NCBI RefSeq assembly: GCF_037975245.1
Contig: NC_092580.1
Span: 27,681,501-27,745,500 of the forward strand
Reading direction: 5' to 3'
Length of the DNA: 64,000 nucleotides
DNA from: Apostichopus japonicus
Taxonomy: Eukaryota > Echinodermata > Holothuroidea > Aspidochirotida > Stichopodidae
In this document: piece after piece, positions 1 to 22,900 of the stretch
How the letters are laid out: the number at the start of each line of letters is the position of its first letter
Position numbering within the stretch: position 1 is the first letter of the stretch
Position numbers and translations under genes: made by a program
The notes under the pieces: generated by a model
Database searches by the model: none
What the model was told of the DNA's origin: nothing
What the model saw: the letters and a program-made list of their open reading frames with translations, nothing else

Positions 1-2395
1 GAAACCTCACCCCTGATGGTCCCCAAGTTAGATTTGACATGTAAGAACAAAAAGGCACGTTAGGAAGGAAGATACACAACTTTTTGACCTCTATACTGAT
101 TATAATAAAAATCCGTCTAAAAAGTCAAAAACTTTGGTGATTTGAAGCTGATGTAAGTTCTATGAAATGATGAAAACCTCAAGTTTTTCCCCCACCAGGG
201 GGGCCATGGCGGGCCCCCGAACCCCATGCCGACACGGGCTTCCCGCTTCGAACTGGCTCCGGAGGCGCCATATTTTCACTACCCTCATTCTGTGCCCATC
301 ACCTTAATGTTGCTCTCATTTTGCTGTGCCTCTCCCCATCCCTATACCTCAAAAATGTCTGGCGATAACACTGTATGTCTCTTTTCCTTTAGCGCATTTG
401 ACCCATTAGATGTTCTAAGATCCGCTTGTGTGATATTGCTAGGTCACCCCTGCTAATGTATCTGTGAGAATGCATGACACGTTACAATAATTAAACTCCA
501 ATTATAAAAACGACGAGCTATTAACGAATCCGTATATATTTCTATACTCATCGTCCCATTAGTGTATAAACGTAGTTGATAGCTAAATATTATGATAATG
601 CGTTCATATTGTATGGGGATACTCATATCTAAAACAGTTCATATCTGATATGGTCCTAGGCATATATACTATAATCTTCCCCAGGGTCGTGTTGTTGTTG
701 TTGCTGCATTGCGTGATTTGAAATCTGTCCGCGCGCGATAGCCGAAGATTACTGAAGTTCATCAGGAGGTCAGGTCCAAGTCTACACGGTGGCATTCCTT
801 ATATATTACCTGATTTGGGTAATTAACTTTGTTTTCTTTAACGTGGCGGGAAGTTATGATATCTCTTAATTTTGTTAGGTCTCCCGAGCTTTGATTTGAG
901 GATAGATTATGCAGTCGGTTATACAATGCCGTGAAGTTACGACCATAGGTGACCGTTGGAGATTAAAGAAATATGCAGGTAAATGTATACTGGATCTATC
1001 TCAACTTTTGGTGTGTAAGATTGTGTATAAATGAACTACAAACTTCATATCTCCATGACCTTTTGCCTGTAGGGATGCACATATCACATTTCCTTTAGTC
1101 ATTTCAGAAATGTGATCTTAAATATTAAAAAATAGTTCTACATCGTCAAACTTGTGATTTAAAAGTTACATTTCTACAACTGTCAATGGATATTTGGTAA
1201 GGCAACGTAAACAAGAAACATGAAGGAACCAACAAATAAATTCAAAGAAAATTTAAAATCTTCCATTATAAAATGTGATCCAATCGTAATCTGATACACA
1301 AAATATCATTATTCTTAATAATTATGATCGGGTAAATTATAAATGCTGTAACGGCAGCCTTACCACAAAGACACCCCATACGTGACCCTTACAAATAGAG
1401 GTGTGGGGAGCCACGTTCGGGCCCTGGGACATTTATATAACTGGCCCCCTTATTTGTAATCTTCGTTTCTTTAGGTAGGCCCTATGTTATGAAAATGAGA
1501 GTACATTAGTCTTTCCCGAGGCCCTGCGTTCCGAGGTTGCCGTCCCGGACTCCCTATTTTCTCGTTAGGCTCTTCTCGTTAGTAAATGAGGACATTTACA
1601 ATATAGGGATGATACGGTGAGCAAGATTTTTTTTTTTTTGCAAAAGGGTGCACGGGGGAAATTCCGGGAATAAAACTACTCACTTTCATCAATTACCGAT
1701 TTCATATGGGTGGAACGTCGATGGGAGAGGCGCTTTGACCCCTCCCTGACCCTATTACAATAATTACTCATACAATATCGATGCATCTATAGATGCTATC
1801 GTATTTAGAGAAATATAGCCCTGATGTATGCATGTCACTGTATAGTTGCAGTATATATACTGTCACATTTGTCCTTGCATGGTAAAAGCTTGCTTAAGTC
1901 TTTTATTCCGAAAACAAAAAACAAATATTTGACCTGTGATCTATATAATATTACGAATTATTCATTATTTCTGTAATCTTCTTCTTCAGTCTTGTCTTGT
2001 CGATATTGTTATCCTTAAATGTTTTAAATTCCGTGTTCTGAAAAGGTCACCTATTAAGTCGTTATTGTCCTATATAATACAAGTTGAACTCGACCTACAT
2101 TTTAGAGTTCAATTCTGGTTCATTCTTGTTTTGTCCAAGTCCCTTTAGCTTTAGACAGATTAGTTTTAATACAGGTAAGTATTTGTAAGTGTAATATACA
2201 CTTTGTTTCTTAAGATAATCGACCATATAGTTTAGATTATATTGATATGCTATCTGACGGACTATTTTGTAACAAGTCAAACGCAATTGACAATCCCTTA
2301 TAGTCTGTGTATGAGGACAGGTGCTTTCAGATGCGATACACATACAGTTAATGTTTTCATATACTGTGGACTATAGTTGTATGTATGTTTGTATA
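1..2395. other. No gene recognised
   Basis: AT-rich sequence with no frame that reads like a protein and no recognisable repeat family. A short GC-rich patch at about 185-270 stands out from the surroundings and may be the edge of an old mobile element, but I could not name it. Confidence 0.5.
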
Positions 2396-2403
2396 TATAT
2401 ATT

Positions 2404-2628
2404 TTAGATCCTCCTGCAAGCAGGAACTCGCGAAGAAGCCATCATCGGCTTATCAAAGCCGCAAGCTGACCGAAGTCAGTCTCTTACATTCATATTTAAC
2501 GTCCATGATTATGAATTGTCAATTGTCAACAACTCTGTAACTGGACGACATACATTAATCTTGGAGTGACTCGAACTGGGGACCTTATGATTGAAAGGCA
2601 CCGGCGTAAACCACCGAGTTAACACTCC
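2404..2628 (-). mobile_element. tRNA-derived SINE
   Basis: Read on the minus strand, the first ~66 bases look like a tRNA head. It begins GGAGTG, has an A-box-like stretch (AACTCGGTGGTTTACG), then a B-box-like GTTCGAGTC, and closes with CACTCC, which pairs with the start as an acceptor stem would. About 150 bases of unrelated body follow, with short self-complementary words (GACTGACTTCGGTCAG, CTGCTTGCAG). The copy ends beside a short (TA)n tail at 2390-2403. A tRNA head, a body and a simple tail is the SINE plan. The anticodon arm is degenerate, so this is not a functional tRNA gene. The exact family is not identified. Confidence 0.6.
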
Positions 2629-2639
2629 CTATTGTTGGA

Positions 2640-9659
<7,020 letters not shown>

Positions 9660-9756
9660 CTAGGGTGTTAAGATATATATTTGGTGTGTATATAGATTTA
9701 TGACACACCCAAGAAAAGACCCGATGGATGCATTTAATATAAAATATCACAAATTT

Positions 9757-10309
9757 GGTGTGACATAAACAGGGAAGAAGTTCTGTTCAGGATAAAGGCA
9801 GGGTGGAGTTGTTTCGGTAGATACAAGGATATTCTGTGCGACCCCAAATTACCAATGTGCATTAGAAGGAGAATGTACAACCAATGTGTCATTCTAACAA
9901 TGGCCTATGGTGCTGAAACATGGACCACAACCAAGCAGCTTGAGCAGAAACTCTTAGTTGCCCAACGAGCGATGGAGAGAAGAATGCTCAACATAATGAT
10001 AAGGGACAAAGTCAAGAACTCAATAATCAGGAAACAAACACAAGTAAAAGACAATAAGGAATCAAAATGGAGATGGGCAGGACATCTGATGAGAAGGGGA
10101 GGGGGGGGGGGGATAATAGATGGACCAAAAGATTGACACAATGGCAACCCAGATACGGAAAGAGAGGCAGAGGCAGACAGAAACGTAGGTGGCGGGATGA
10201 CATAACAACATACATAGGCAACACATGGACTAGACTTGTAATGGACAGAGAAACTTGGAAAAATCATAAAGAGGGCTACATCCAACAGTGGATGAATACA
10301 GCCTGGTGA
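9757..10309 (+). pseudogene. RTE-like non-LTR retrotransposon, 3' end, frameshifted
   Basis: The translated sequence carries the conserved tail that follows the reverse-transcriptase domain in RTE-type elements. In order it shows GWSCFGRYKDILCD, YNQCVILTMAYGAETW, QLEQKLLVAQRAMERRML, WRWAGHLMRR, DNRWTKRLTQWQPR, RGRQKRRWRDDI and WKNHKEGYIQQW. The first part reads in one frame (in-frame from about 9757, with a methionine at 9855), and the part from DNRWTKRL reads in another. The switch falls at the G-rich stretch 10096-10112, a run of 12 G after GGGGA. The endonuclease and most of the RT are absent, so this is a 5'-truncated dead copy. The clade name rests on recognising the motif string. Confidence 0.8.
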
Positions 10310-13723
<3,414 letters not shown>

Positions 13724-13970
13724 GATCTAGGATTTTAGAAAAAGGATTGGGGGAGGGGGAGAAGGGGGTTGGTTCTGGGGGCGTAAAAGCCGACTCTCAT
13801 GTAGGGGTGTTGGGTTCTCCTGCATATTATTTTTAATCAATTTAGGGGGGAAATGGTGCATTCTGAGGTTGTTATTAGAGTTCTACACGCAAGGTTGTGT
13901 TAATAACTATTTTTTACTGTTTGTTTGGAGTTGAAAGGAGGGGAGGGGGGGGGGAGGTTTATACCCCAAC
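13724..13970 (+). repeat. Dispersed repeat, copy 1
   Basis: Matches the reverse complement of about 32475-32735. Shared landmarks in the same order are aggattttagaaa, a G-rich stretch, aagccgactc, aaatggtgcattctgag, cacgcaag, and a ggagttgaaaggagggg-type G-rich tail. The two copies are diverged and differ by small insertions, so this is an old interspersed family. No coding potential is seen. Confidence 0.6.
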
Positions 13971-15236
13971 AGTTTGTACATTGAATGTAAATGATTGCAT
14001 ATAAACCTAAATGAATACCATCACTTTGGAGTACGGTAACTGGCGCCTTTTGGTGGAGCTTCTACCAAACATTTAGGCTTCGAAAAGTGCGTTTGTTATA
14101 TTACATACATACATAAAATAACACCTTTTCACACACATAATACACGTCGCAAACTCTAACCCCACCTCACCCCCCCCCATCCCCCCCACTGGTCTTTAAG
14201 TATACATATGAGTAAAGCGTTAATTGCTTCGCCGAACATTTATGTGTTAAGCGTTTGTGAGTTTGTGATGATACACCCACTCACGCACTCAAGTGTGGAA
14301 TGTAAAACAAGTGGACCCTCACACGCGCGCGCAAACACGCGCGCGCACACAAACTGAACAAATTATCAACAACACATAATGAACACAACCATATATCTAG
14401 AGGCAAAAACGATACTAATTGAGAGAGAAAATGTCACTATGTTTGATCATGCAATCAAAAATACAAAAAACGTATACTAATCGGCTCGAATGATGTAATA
14501 TCGTTATATGTGAAAGACGAGTTTGTTACCAAACCTATTAAGTAAATTGTTGATTTGAATTTTATATCCAGTGTGTAAAGGATGCAAACATAAACAGAGC
14601 GATGGAGCGAATGTTTTACATAAAAGAACCACAGAAACCCTTTATTATGACTAACGGCTTCCACACGCTTGATGGTTAATATGATCAACATGTTTCAATC
14701 ATTTCGAGTTATACACGATTGAGAAGAAGCTAAAAAGGAATTGTTATTGGCTATGTAGTCGACTTTTTTTTTCTTACAATGTTGTACATAACAAAGTACA
14801 CTGCAGGAAAATAGAAGGGGAAAAAAAACACAAGAAATATATTGCTTTGTAAATTACATTTACCTAATGTACATCCCACGGATAGCCTTAAAGAAATGAA
14901 AAAAGGAACTGAAATCTTTTATCTGTGTATTATTTTTTTTCCTTTTACTTTGGTATTCAATGGAGCATCCACTTATTATACATTAAGCCTACACAAAAGT
15001 ATCGCGAACATCATGCAGAAATAGAGGCATTGTGAGAAAGAGAAGAAGAAGATGATGATGATGATGATGAATAAGAGGAAAGCCTGTTTTTTACCCTTTG
15101 GCAAAACATTGCATTATCGTTCTAAAGTAGTTATGGTCCTGTAGCCCAATTTCTCAGTAACTAGAGCATGTTTATATTTTGGATACATCAAATGATTTGC
15201 GTTTTATTCCATTTTCGTTTAAGAACGTTCGTTTTA
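13971..15236. other. No gene recognised
   Basis: Contains C-runs (about 14168-14188), a CA/CG purine-pyrimidine alternating stretch near 14320-14350 (possible Z-DNA former), and GAA/GAT triplet repeats at 15040-15070. Confidence 0.45.
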
Positions 15237-15469
15237 TGGCAAGCCAAATGCCCAATAATTCGGAGAAAAAAACTCGGTTTATCGTTCCATAATCCAGATT
15301 TATCGGTCGATAAACCTGGATTGTAGTCGACAAACCCAGATTTTCGGTCGATAATCCAGGTTTTATCTAAATCACTTCGATAAACCTGGAATATTGTATT
15401 GTCGGTTGATATTCCACGTTTTATTGGATAATCCACATTAATCAGATTTCTTGGGCATTTGGCTTGTCA
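15237..15469. mobile_element. MITE with terminal inverted repeats and TA target duplication
   Basis: A 233-bp unit begins TGGCAAGCCAAATGCCCA and ends TGGGCATTTGGCTTGTCA. The ends are inverted repeats of about 25 bp with three mismatches. TA directly abuts both ends (15235-15236 and 15470-15471), the duplication made by Tc1/mariner-type and some other DNA transposons. The interior is built from related short blocks around TCGATAAACCTGGA and its complement, so most of the element can fold. An 82-codon minus-strand frame across it is a by-product. With no transposase inside, it would have moved by borrowing one. Confidence 0.85.
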
Positions 15470-15958
15470 TATATATTCTAATATATAATTCAGACAGGTC
15501 CGTGCATAATGGCGGAATATTAGTTTTGTGTACATCTTGTCATTGATAATCGGACACTACTGGAACTCAAAAAGTATTGTCCACAGCTGCAATGTAAATC
15601 GGCGAAACGAATTATTTTGTTTTTTATTTTTCTCTTCAACCATGCATGCTTAACATTTTATATGTTTTCAGTTTAAAGAATGGGAACTTTTTTGTTATTG
15701 TTGCAGTGATATGATGCGCATGCGTATTTGGTTCATAGTTTCATTTTTTTCACTCTATTATTTTGACCTTTGATTTGGTGGGGTTTCAACTTGGTAGAAG
15801 ATGAAGATAAAAGTAGCCGATATGAAAATGGTGTATTCATATTGCGAATCGAGACAATTATAAACTAGAAAATTGCATGCAAACCTTGAGCACAAGAAAA
15901 AGTTTCGTCAATGTGAGTCTATGACCTCAGACTTGCTTGCTTCATGTTTACCTTTAAA
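15470..15958. other. No gene recognised
   Basis: AT-rich, with no identifiable feature. Confidence 0.4.
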
Positions 15959-16034
15959 TTCAACTTTCCAGATTTCAAAATCAACTTTCCAGAATTCAAA
16001 ACCAACTTCCCAGGGTTCAAATCCAACTTTCATA
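15959..16034 (+). repeat. 21-bp minisatellite, about 3.5 copies
   Basis: Units of the type TCAACTTTCCAGAATTCAAAA repeat head to tail with substitutions. The period is a multiple of three, so the plus-strand frame shows a seven-residue repeat (STFQISK, STFQNSK, PTSQGSN). There is no sign that it is translated. Confidence 0.75.
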
Positions 16035-17366
<1,332 letters not shown>

Positions 17367-18689
17367 CCGCTGTTACAATAGTTCCGTTCAGTTAGAACAG
17401 TTCAAACATATATGAGATCGGTATATCCCTTTCTGGGTATCATTATTGATATACAATCTTTGCTTACTTATATTTTTGTAACTGATGTTTTGGTTAACAT
17501 CTTTGTACGTAAATTCGAGTACAATACAGGTCATCACTGTTACCTGTAAGTATGTTAGAGTATCAAGTAATGTTCATTTAAAGTTCGGTCCCCCTTCTCT
17601 CCAGCCCCCTCTCCCACCCCCCCCCCAAAATAAAAACACACATTTACTACTAACCTCAAAGCTCTTTTCTTCAGAGAGACAACTAATTGTCTATACTTCG
17701 AATGTCTGGGAATAATTTAAGCAGTCACCACCTCCAAGACAATACTTTTACATACGTTTAGCAAGTTTAACTTGCTTAAAATTCGGGCCAATACTGATGA
17801 CCTTTAAGTATAGAAGGGTCAACGAATGTAATCACGTGATTGATATAGAACAGGTGAGATAATTGTCCAAGTAATCTCTTGCGTCAATAGCATGAACACT
17901 CCAATAAGTTACCGGTACTCCGCCTTCCCTATACTTTGCATGGCCATATATCGCCAAATATGTTAATACTCGGGACTTTCATTTCGTCAGCAGGTATGAG
18001 GTCCAATCAGGTGTATAAATTGTAGAGAACTGCATTTTAATGAGTTATTCTAGGGGGGAAAAAGAAGAAAAAAAGCAACATGGAATAATGGCAACTTTAA
18101 CAAAGTACAGATGTAGACAGCAAGTCGATTTATCAGGTTACGACATGATGTCGATCTTGACGTTCGTACCTCTACCTTACTATATGGACATACATGTAAA
18201 ATGTTATATATGTATAGTGGATTAGCGAAACGACTGATATGTCAAGTCTATACATATAATTATGATCTGCCACATTTATTTCCTATCCCGTAGGTGTCGA
18301 TCTATACTCGACGACATAGTCGTCCCTGTATGGTATAAACGAGATGGCATACATTGACACTTTGCGAACAGTTTTGTCACATTTACAATGGACTATGACT
18401 GAGAAAGTATAAAAGGAAAAAAATGGACTGTTATAGTTCCGCATCTTGGTCACAAAATCGATGATGTTGAAGGACCAAAACTAAAAACTATCTATAGGGA
18501 GAATCATTTCCATTACTTTCCTATGTACGAAAAAACAAACAGTCTCGCTGCATAACTTCAGATTCATATAGCCTTACGAATACACAGGGATCTTTAACAG
18601 TGGGTAGCCGCTTAATGTAGTTCCCGTTCGTATCATCTAAATGAAATTATAGACATGAACAGGCCGTGAATAACGATCATATAGGTGTC
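17367..18689. other. No gene recognised
   Basis: Non-coding in appearance, with a C-run near 17617-17626. Nothing identifiable. Confidence 0.4.
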
Positions 18690-19170
18690 ATACCACAATT
18701 ACTTGCTCCATTGATTTACACACTACATAATGTACATCCAAAGGCCGATAGAGTATAGATAGACGAATTCAACTACATCATGTCCTACCCACCCACATGA
18801 TACGGTAACTGATGGATTAGGCTGTCACATTTCACTCAATGTTTACCACCATGATTTTGAGCTACAAGAGGTGGATGTTTAGCATAGTATACTCCCCAAC
18901 CCACCTGCCAGCTTCTCGCTGCGGAATCCTACTGTTTCATCCAGAATTTCTAAAATGCCTTAAATCACCTTCAATCCTCACGATTTTGAGACCATCAGTA
19001 GTTTATTTCATCCACGTCAACATATACAATTATAAACAAGAATGATAATGATGACTGAACAAGTACCACAAAGTATCCTCAGTAAGTACATTTAGGGACT
19101 ATTTCCCCCGAAAATGACGGATTATCACTGCTCTAATTGTAGTATGGTACCTATAGGCCTATCATGGAAC
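18690..19170 (+). repeat. Dispersed repeat, copy A
   Basis: Resembles 43745-44200 in the same orientation. Shared landmarks are tccattgattta, a cagatag-type stretch, taactg.tgg.tt.ggct.tcaca, tttaccacca, gatgtttagcata, ccacct..cagct, tttctaaaa, gggactatttcccc and attgtagtatggtacctat. Divergence is high and there is no coding frame. The ends could not be fixed, so the class is unknown. Confidence 0.55.
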
Positions 19171-19261
19171 GCCAAAAATGTTTATCAACATGATAATATC
19201 CGTTTAATACAGTGGCAATACCAATCAATGCTGTTTTGAGATCTGAAAGCCATTCCAAAAT

Positions 19262-19966
19262 TTAAGGGCGACATATATAGCTTACATAGTAAAATGTGTC
19301 TCTGCACCCATCAGGGAACCTATTACCTTTAAAATCAGGTCGACCGGAATAATAGTGTGCCATTTCGCTTGCCATGGTTTCGTTGCCGGGTAAAACACAT
19401 GCACCGATAATTACACAAAAAGTTTTTGTAGAGCAGAACGAGAGATTGGTAAGATCAAATGCTGTGGCTCTGCCATGGGGACAGGTACGGTCATTCACTG
19501 TAGTCTGCTATGTGTAAATCACAAGAAAGAGCATTTCTCTAATCCAAACTTTGTCGTCGTATTTCATGAAAAGAATTCCAGTATAAGCCAAGATTGACAT
19601 CTAGATATCTTTAACATGTTGACTGGCATCTGAGCCCCAGGTGTAAATTAAGAAAGGTCAAAGCAACGCACGGAAGAATTTTTTTATTCCTCTTATTTGT
19701 TCCTTCTTTTTCTTTTGAAATTACACGTCTGTCTAAAACAAAGGGTTTATCTTCATAGTCAGACAAAACACGAACTTGCAAAATATTTTTCATCATTCTT
19801 GAATTCTTTCTTGCGTTTCGTTTTGACCTTGAGAGCAAACCGCATTAGTTGTATTACTAAACTCATTAAACCGCCACCTGGAACATATTGCAAATTTTAT
19901 TTCATCCCCGCGTGCGGTTATACTTATTTCCCCCCTTTGTTTTAGAGTGACACCCTTGATATGACC
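19262..19966 (-). CDS. Small cysteine-rich secreted-type protein, probably SUEL (rhamnose-binding) lectin-like; two 3' exons
   Basis: Two minus-strand exons join in phase. The first, 19966-19828, follows the acceptor tttttgttaccag and ends TCTCAAG|gtcaaa after one base of a codon. The second, 19497-19262, follows agactacag and starts TG, restoring GTG (Val). Together they give 124 residues to a stop, with 8 cysteines at 28, 44, 52, 68, 74, 80, 111 and 122. The C-terminal pattern LSFCSTKTFCVI, then FPDGCRDTFYYVSYICRP, resembles the end of SUEL/Gal-lectin domains (C-x5-C, then DPC.GT.KYL.V.Y.C). GDEIKF...RWR could be the G..I.I..A.YGR segment. Against this, the usual N-terminal cysteines are missing, about 25 extra residues sit before DGC, and the last loop is two residues short. 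The upstream exon with a signal peptide was not found. Such lectins are normally secreted and bind L-rhamnose or galactose. Exon structure is better supported than family. Confidence 0.5.
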
Positions 19967-19997
19967 CTGGTAACAAAAACTCCCTGTCAATCTTTTC

Positions 19998-22900
19998 GTT
20001 CATCGCCAAAAGATCTATCAAAAGGGACAAATAGTTTTGTAACTGTTTATACCGGTATAGACTTTATTTTACAGCGGTTTGCATTTGTTTGTTACTCGAA
20101 GTTCAAAACACTATAGAACCAAAGGGCTCTCCTGCAAAGACATGTTTGTGAGAGAATTTCAGAAAAATACTTCGATAAAAAGCGGGAAATTGATCTCTCG
20201 AATAGAGAAATATCGCACGTAAATGTATGTAACGAATGATCGGACGTAAAAATAGGCTTCTTCGGATGAGATGAGGTGAGAAAACTAAGATCAAAGATAC
20301 ATCATGGGAAACCGACTAAAAAATTGTCAAAAAGGTTTTTTATTTTTCGCTTTCAACTGTATTATCTTTGATATATTGCTCTCTTTCGGTGACATATGCT
20401 TTATATTAACTAGCTGATCACCAAAGCAAACTCAAAGATAAAATTGAAACGATACAGACATAAAAAACATAGCTTTCAATAACAGATATTTAGTCGGTCA
20501 AGCTATTTCATAATTTAGGTCGAGTCTTTTACACGCGGTGGGTACTCGTAAACCACTATACGAAATGAGATGTTGTCATCTTGTGTGTTTTTACATATGT
20601 AAAGCGTGATGAAAAGAATTGATCACAGTTGGGCAAACTCATTTTTTTGTAACCACTCTTAGGCAATTTTTCATTCCAATCATTACCCCCCATATTTCCG
20701 AGAAACTATTTTGTTCATGCCTTAATTACATCGGTGATCAAGTGTTACTTATATAATGTCTTAATCTAGTCACACAGAATTTTTGTTTTTTGTACTAATG
20801 CTATCAATTTTAACCATACATGGCCTAGTTACAACAGCTTCAGTTACATGTACTTTTATATATCTCGTAGAAGGAGATATCATATATTGCGCCACATGCC
20901 CTATGACAAGAAAATCGTGATCCATGTGTTAAAGACATGCTCTTGCCTTGCTCCCCTCGTGGGGGTGAGGGTGGGTTAGGGTGGGGGGGAGATGAAACTA
21001 TGAAATTAATGGTACTGGGACGTTTTTTTGTCTGATATTCTAAAATACACGGTGGAGAGAAAATATTTCCTTGAAAGATTATATTTGGGTGTTTCATCAT
21101 TTAATTAGATTTATTGTGTGGCCTTCTATATGGATTGTCTACATCAAGTTAAGAATGACGTTATTTTTGTTCTAGTTCCTTTGCCGTCAATTGTAAGCAT
21201 TTGCCATTTAACCTATTTATAAGAAACCCGTCTACAAAAACTTCACTTTTTTTTTTAGTCGAAGAAGCAAAGTTATATCTAGGCGGCTTTTAAAAAATCG
21301 TAACGTTCTCAGTCAGTCGTATTAATAAGGTATTGTTCACGCCTCTTATGACATCGCAAACTATAAAGTTATATAATATCGGTGCAAAACAACGTAAAAT
21401 AATGGACCAGCAGGCAATGTTTACAAATAACCCTGTATCCATTGTTGACTTTCCGATAAACAAGACTTTTAATTCGCTCATTCTTTAAAATAAAAAAAAA
21501 TAAAAATCATGTGGGAGAAAGTATACCTCATGCATAACAATGTGACTGCAGGGAAACCTGTCAAAACAAAAAGCAATGATTTATGGCAGTCTTGACAAAC
21601 ATTGTTTTGTGAATGAAATGCCTAAAATGTGTCCATCGGCTTTGCTGAACAGTGGCAAGCAGTGATTACGGGTGACGTCACGACTCATACGACGAGTAAT
21701 AGTTTTTAAGGGATACCAAAATGGCGCAACGTTTTAAACCAATTTTATCAGAACTACTGACCGTTGATCGTGTGTTATAACACTGGATGATCCGGCTATT
21801 TCAGGTAACCTATTTACTTAAATGTATTTTTTTAAACTCGAGGACATTACGAAATTAATCGATTTGTTTTTATTGTTGGCAGCCAGTAAAGTTCCTTATA
21901 CTAATACCTCTCTAAACTGTCTTCCCATATCGTGCTTCAAATCGCTCGTATTGACAGTACAAACAGTTCCTAACCTATATCTGATAGAAACATGATATTC
22001 ATACTGCTCATACTGACAGTACGAGTGCTCTGAAAGCGAGACATGAGTGTATACAGTATAGAAAGAATTATCCCAACTGGGAGATTCTTGGACTGGAACT
22101 GTTGCATATTCATGATAACTAATGTTTACAAACTTACAGGTGTCTGACAAAAGTCTGTCGACATAATGCATAATTATCCATTCACAATTAACGCTCTCAT
22201 CTTGAGCGAAGAAAAATATAAAGTGCTGATCCAATCCTGATGTTAGCAGACATAAAAACTTTGCAAAGAGTTATACAAATAAGAAATATAATATACATTT
22301 GCAAAATATTTGTAAGACGCAGCTTTTCTGTAGAAACGCTCTAACTGATTTGTAGATATTATTAAAAACACAACATTATTAAAACTATACACAGATCTAT
22401 TAGTAACATTGAAGAATATCGATTTATGTCTGAATGTTATTTGGATTTAACAATTCACATGGTTTGAACAGAATATCAATAAGGTGCAACCAGAAGCATC
22501 GAAAGCCAGGTTAGTCCCAGAGACAATAATTATGTTAAATTTTCACTCTTCATATTTCCTTTAATTAGTACAAATACAAGTATACAAGTATTTACAAAAT
22601 TAGAATACATATATTTTCCTGAAACCCCTCCGTAGTTTCCTGGTGCCCCTTATTGACCAAAGGCACGCAGGGCTGTAGCTCCATGACCCGACTCCCTCTA
22701 TTCAGGCGTCAGAATAAAACCCTAACAAAAATGCAAGCCTAAAAAATGCTGTATGGTTTTCAAACGTGTCATCTTCCGTCACGCAATTGCAATATAGCTT
22801 ATAGCATATAGTATATTGATAAATTTATAACAATTGATGAATTAATAACGATTTCACAAGATGATATACCCTTGTCTTAATTTGTATATGCACATCTTGG

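Noticed and set aside
2560-2628. Functional tRNA gene
   Set aside because: The anticodon arm is degenerate and the sequence continues into a SINE body.
21896-22234. 112-codon minus-strand frame
   Set aside because: Tyr/Ser/His-rich, with no recognisable motif or convincing splice borders.
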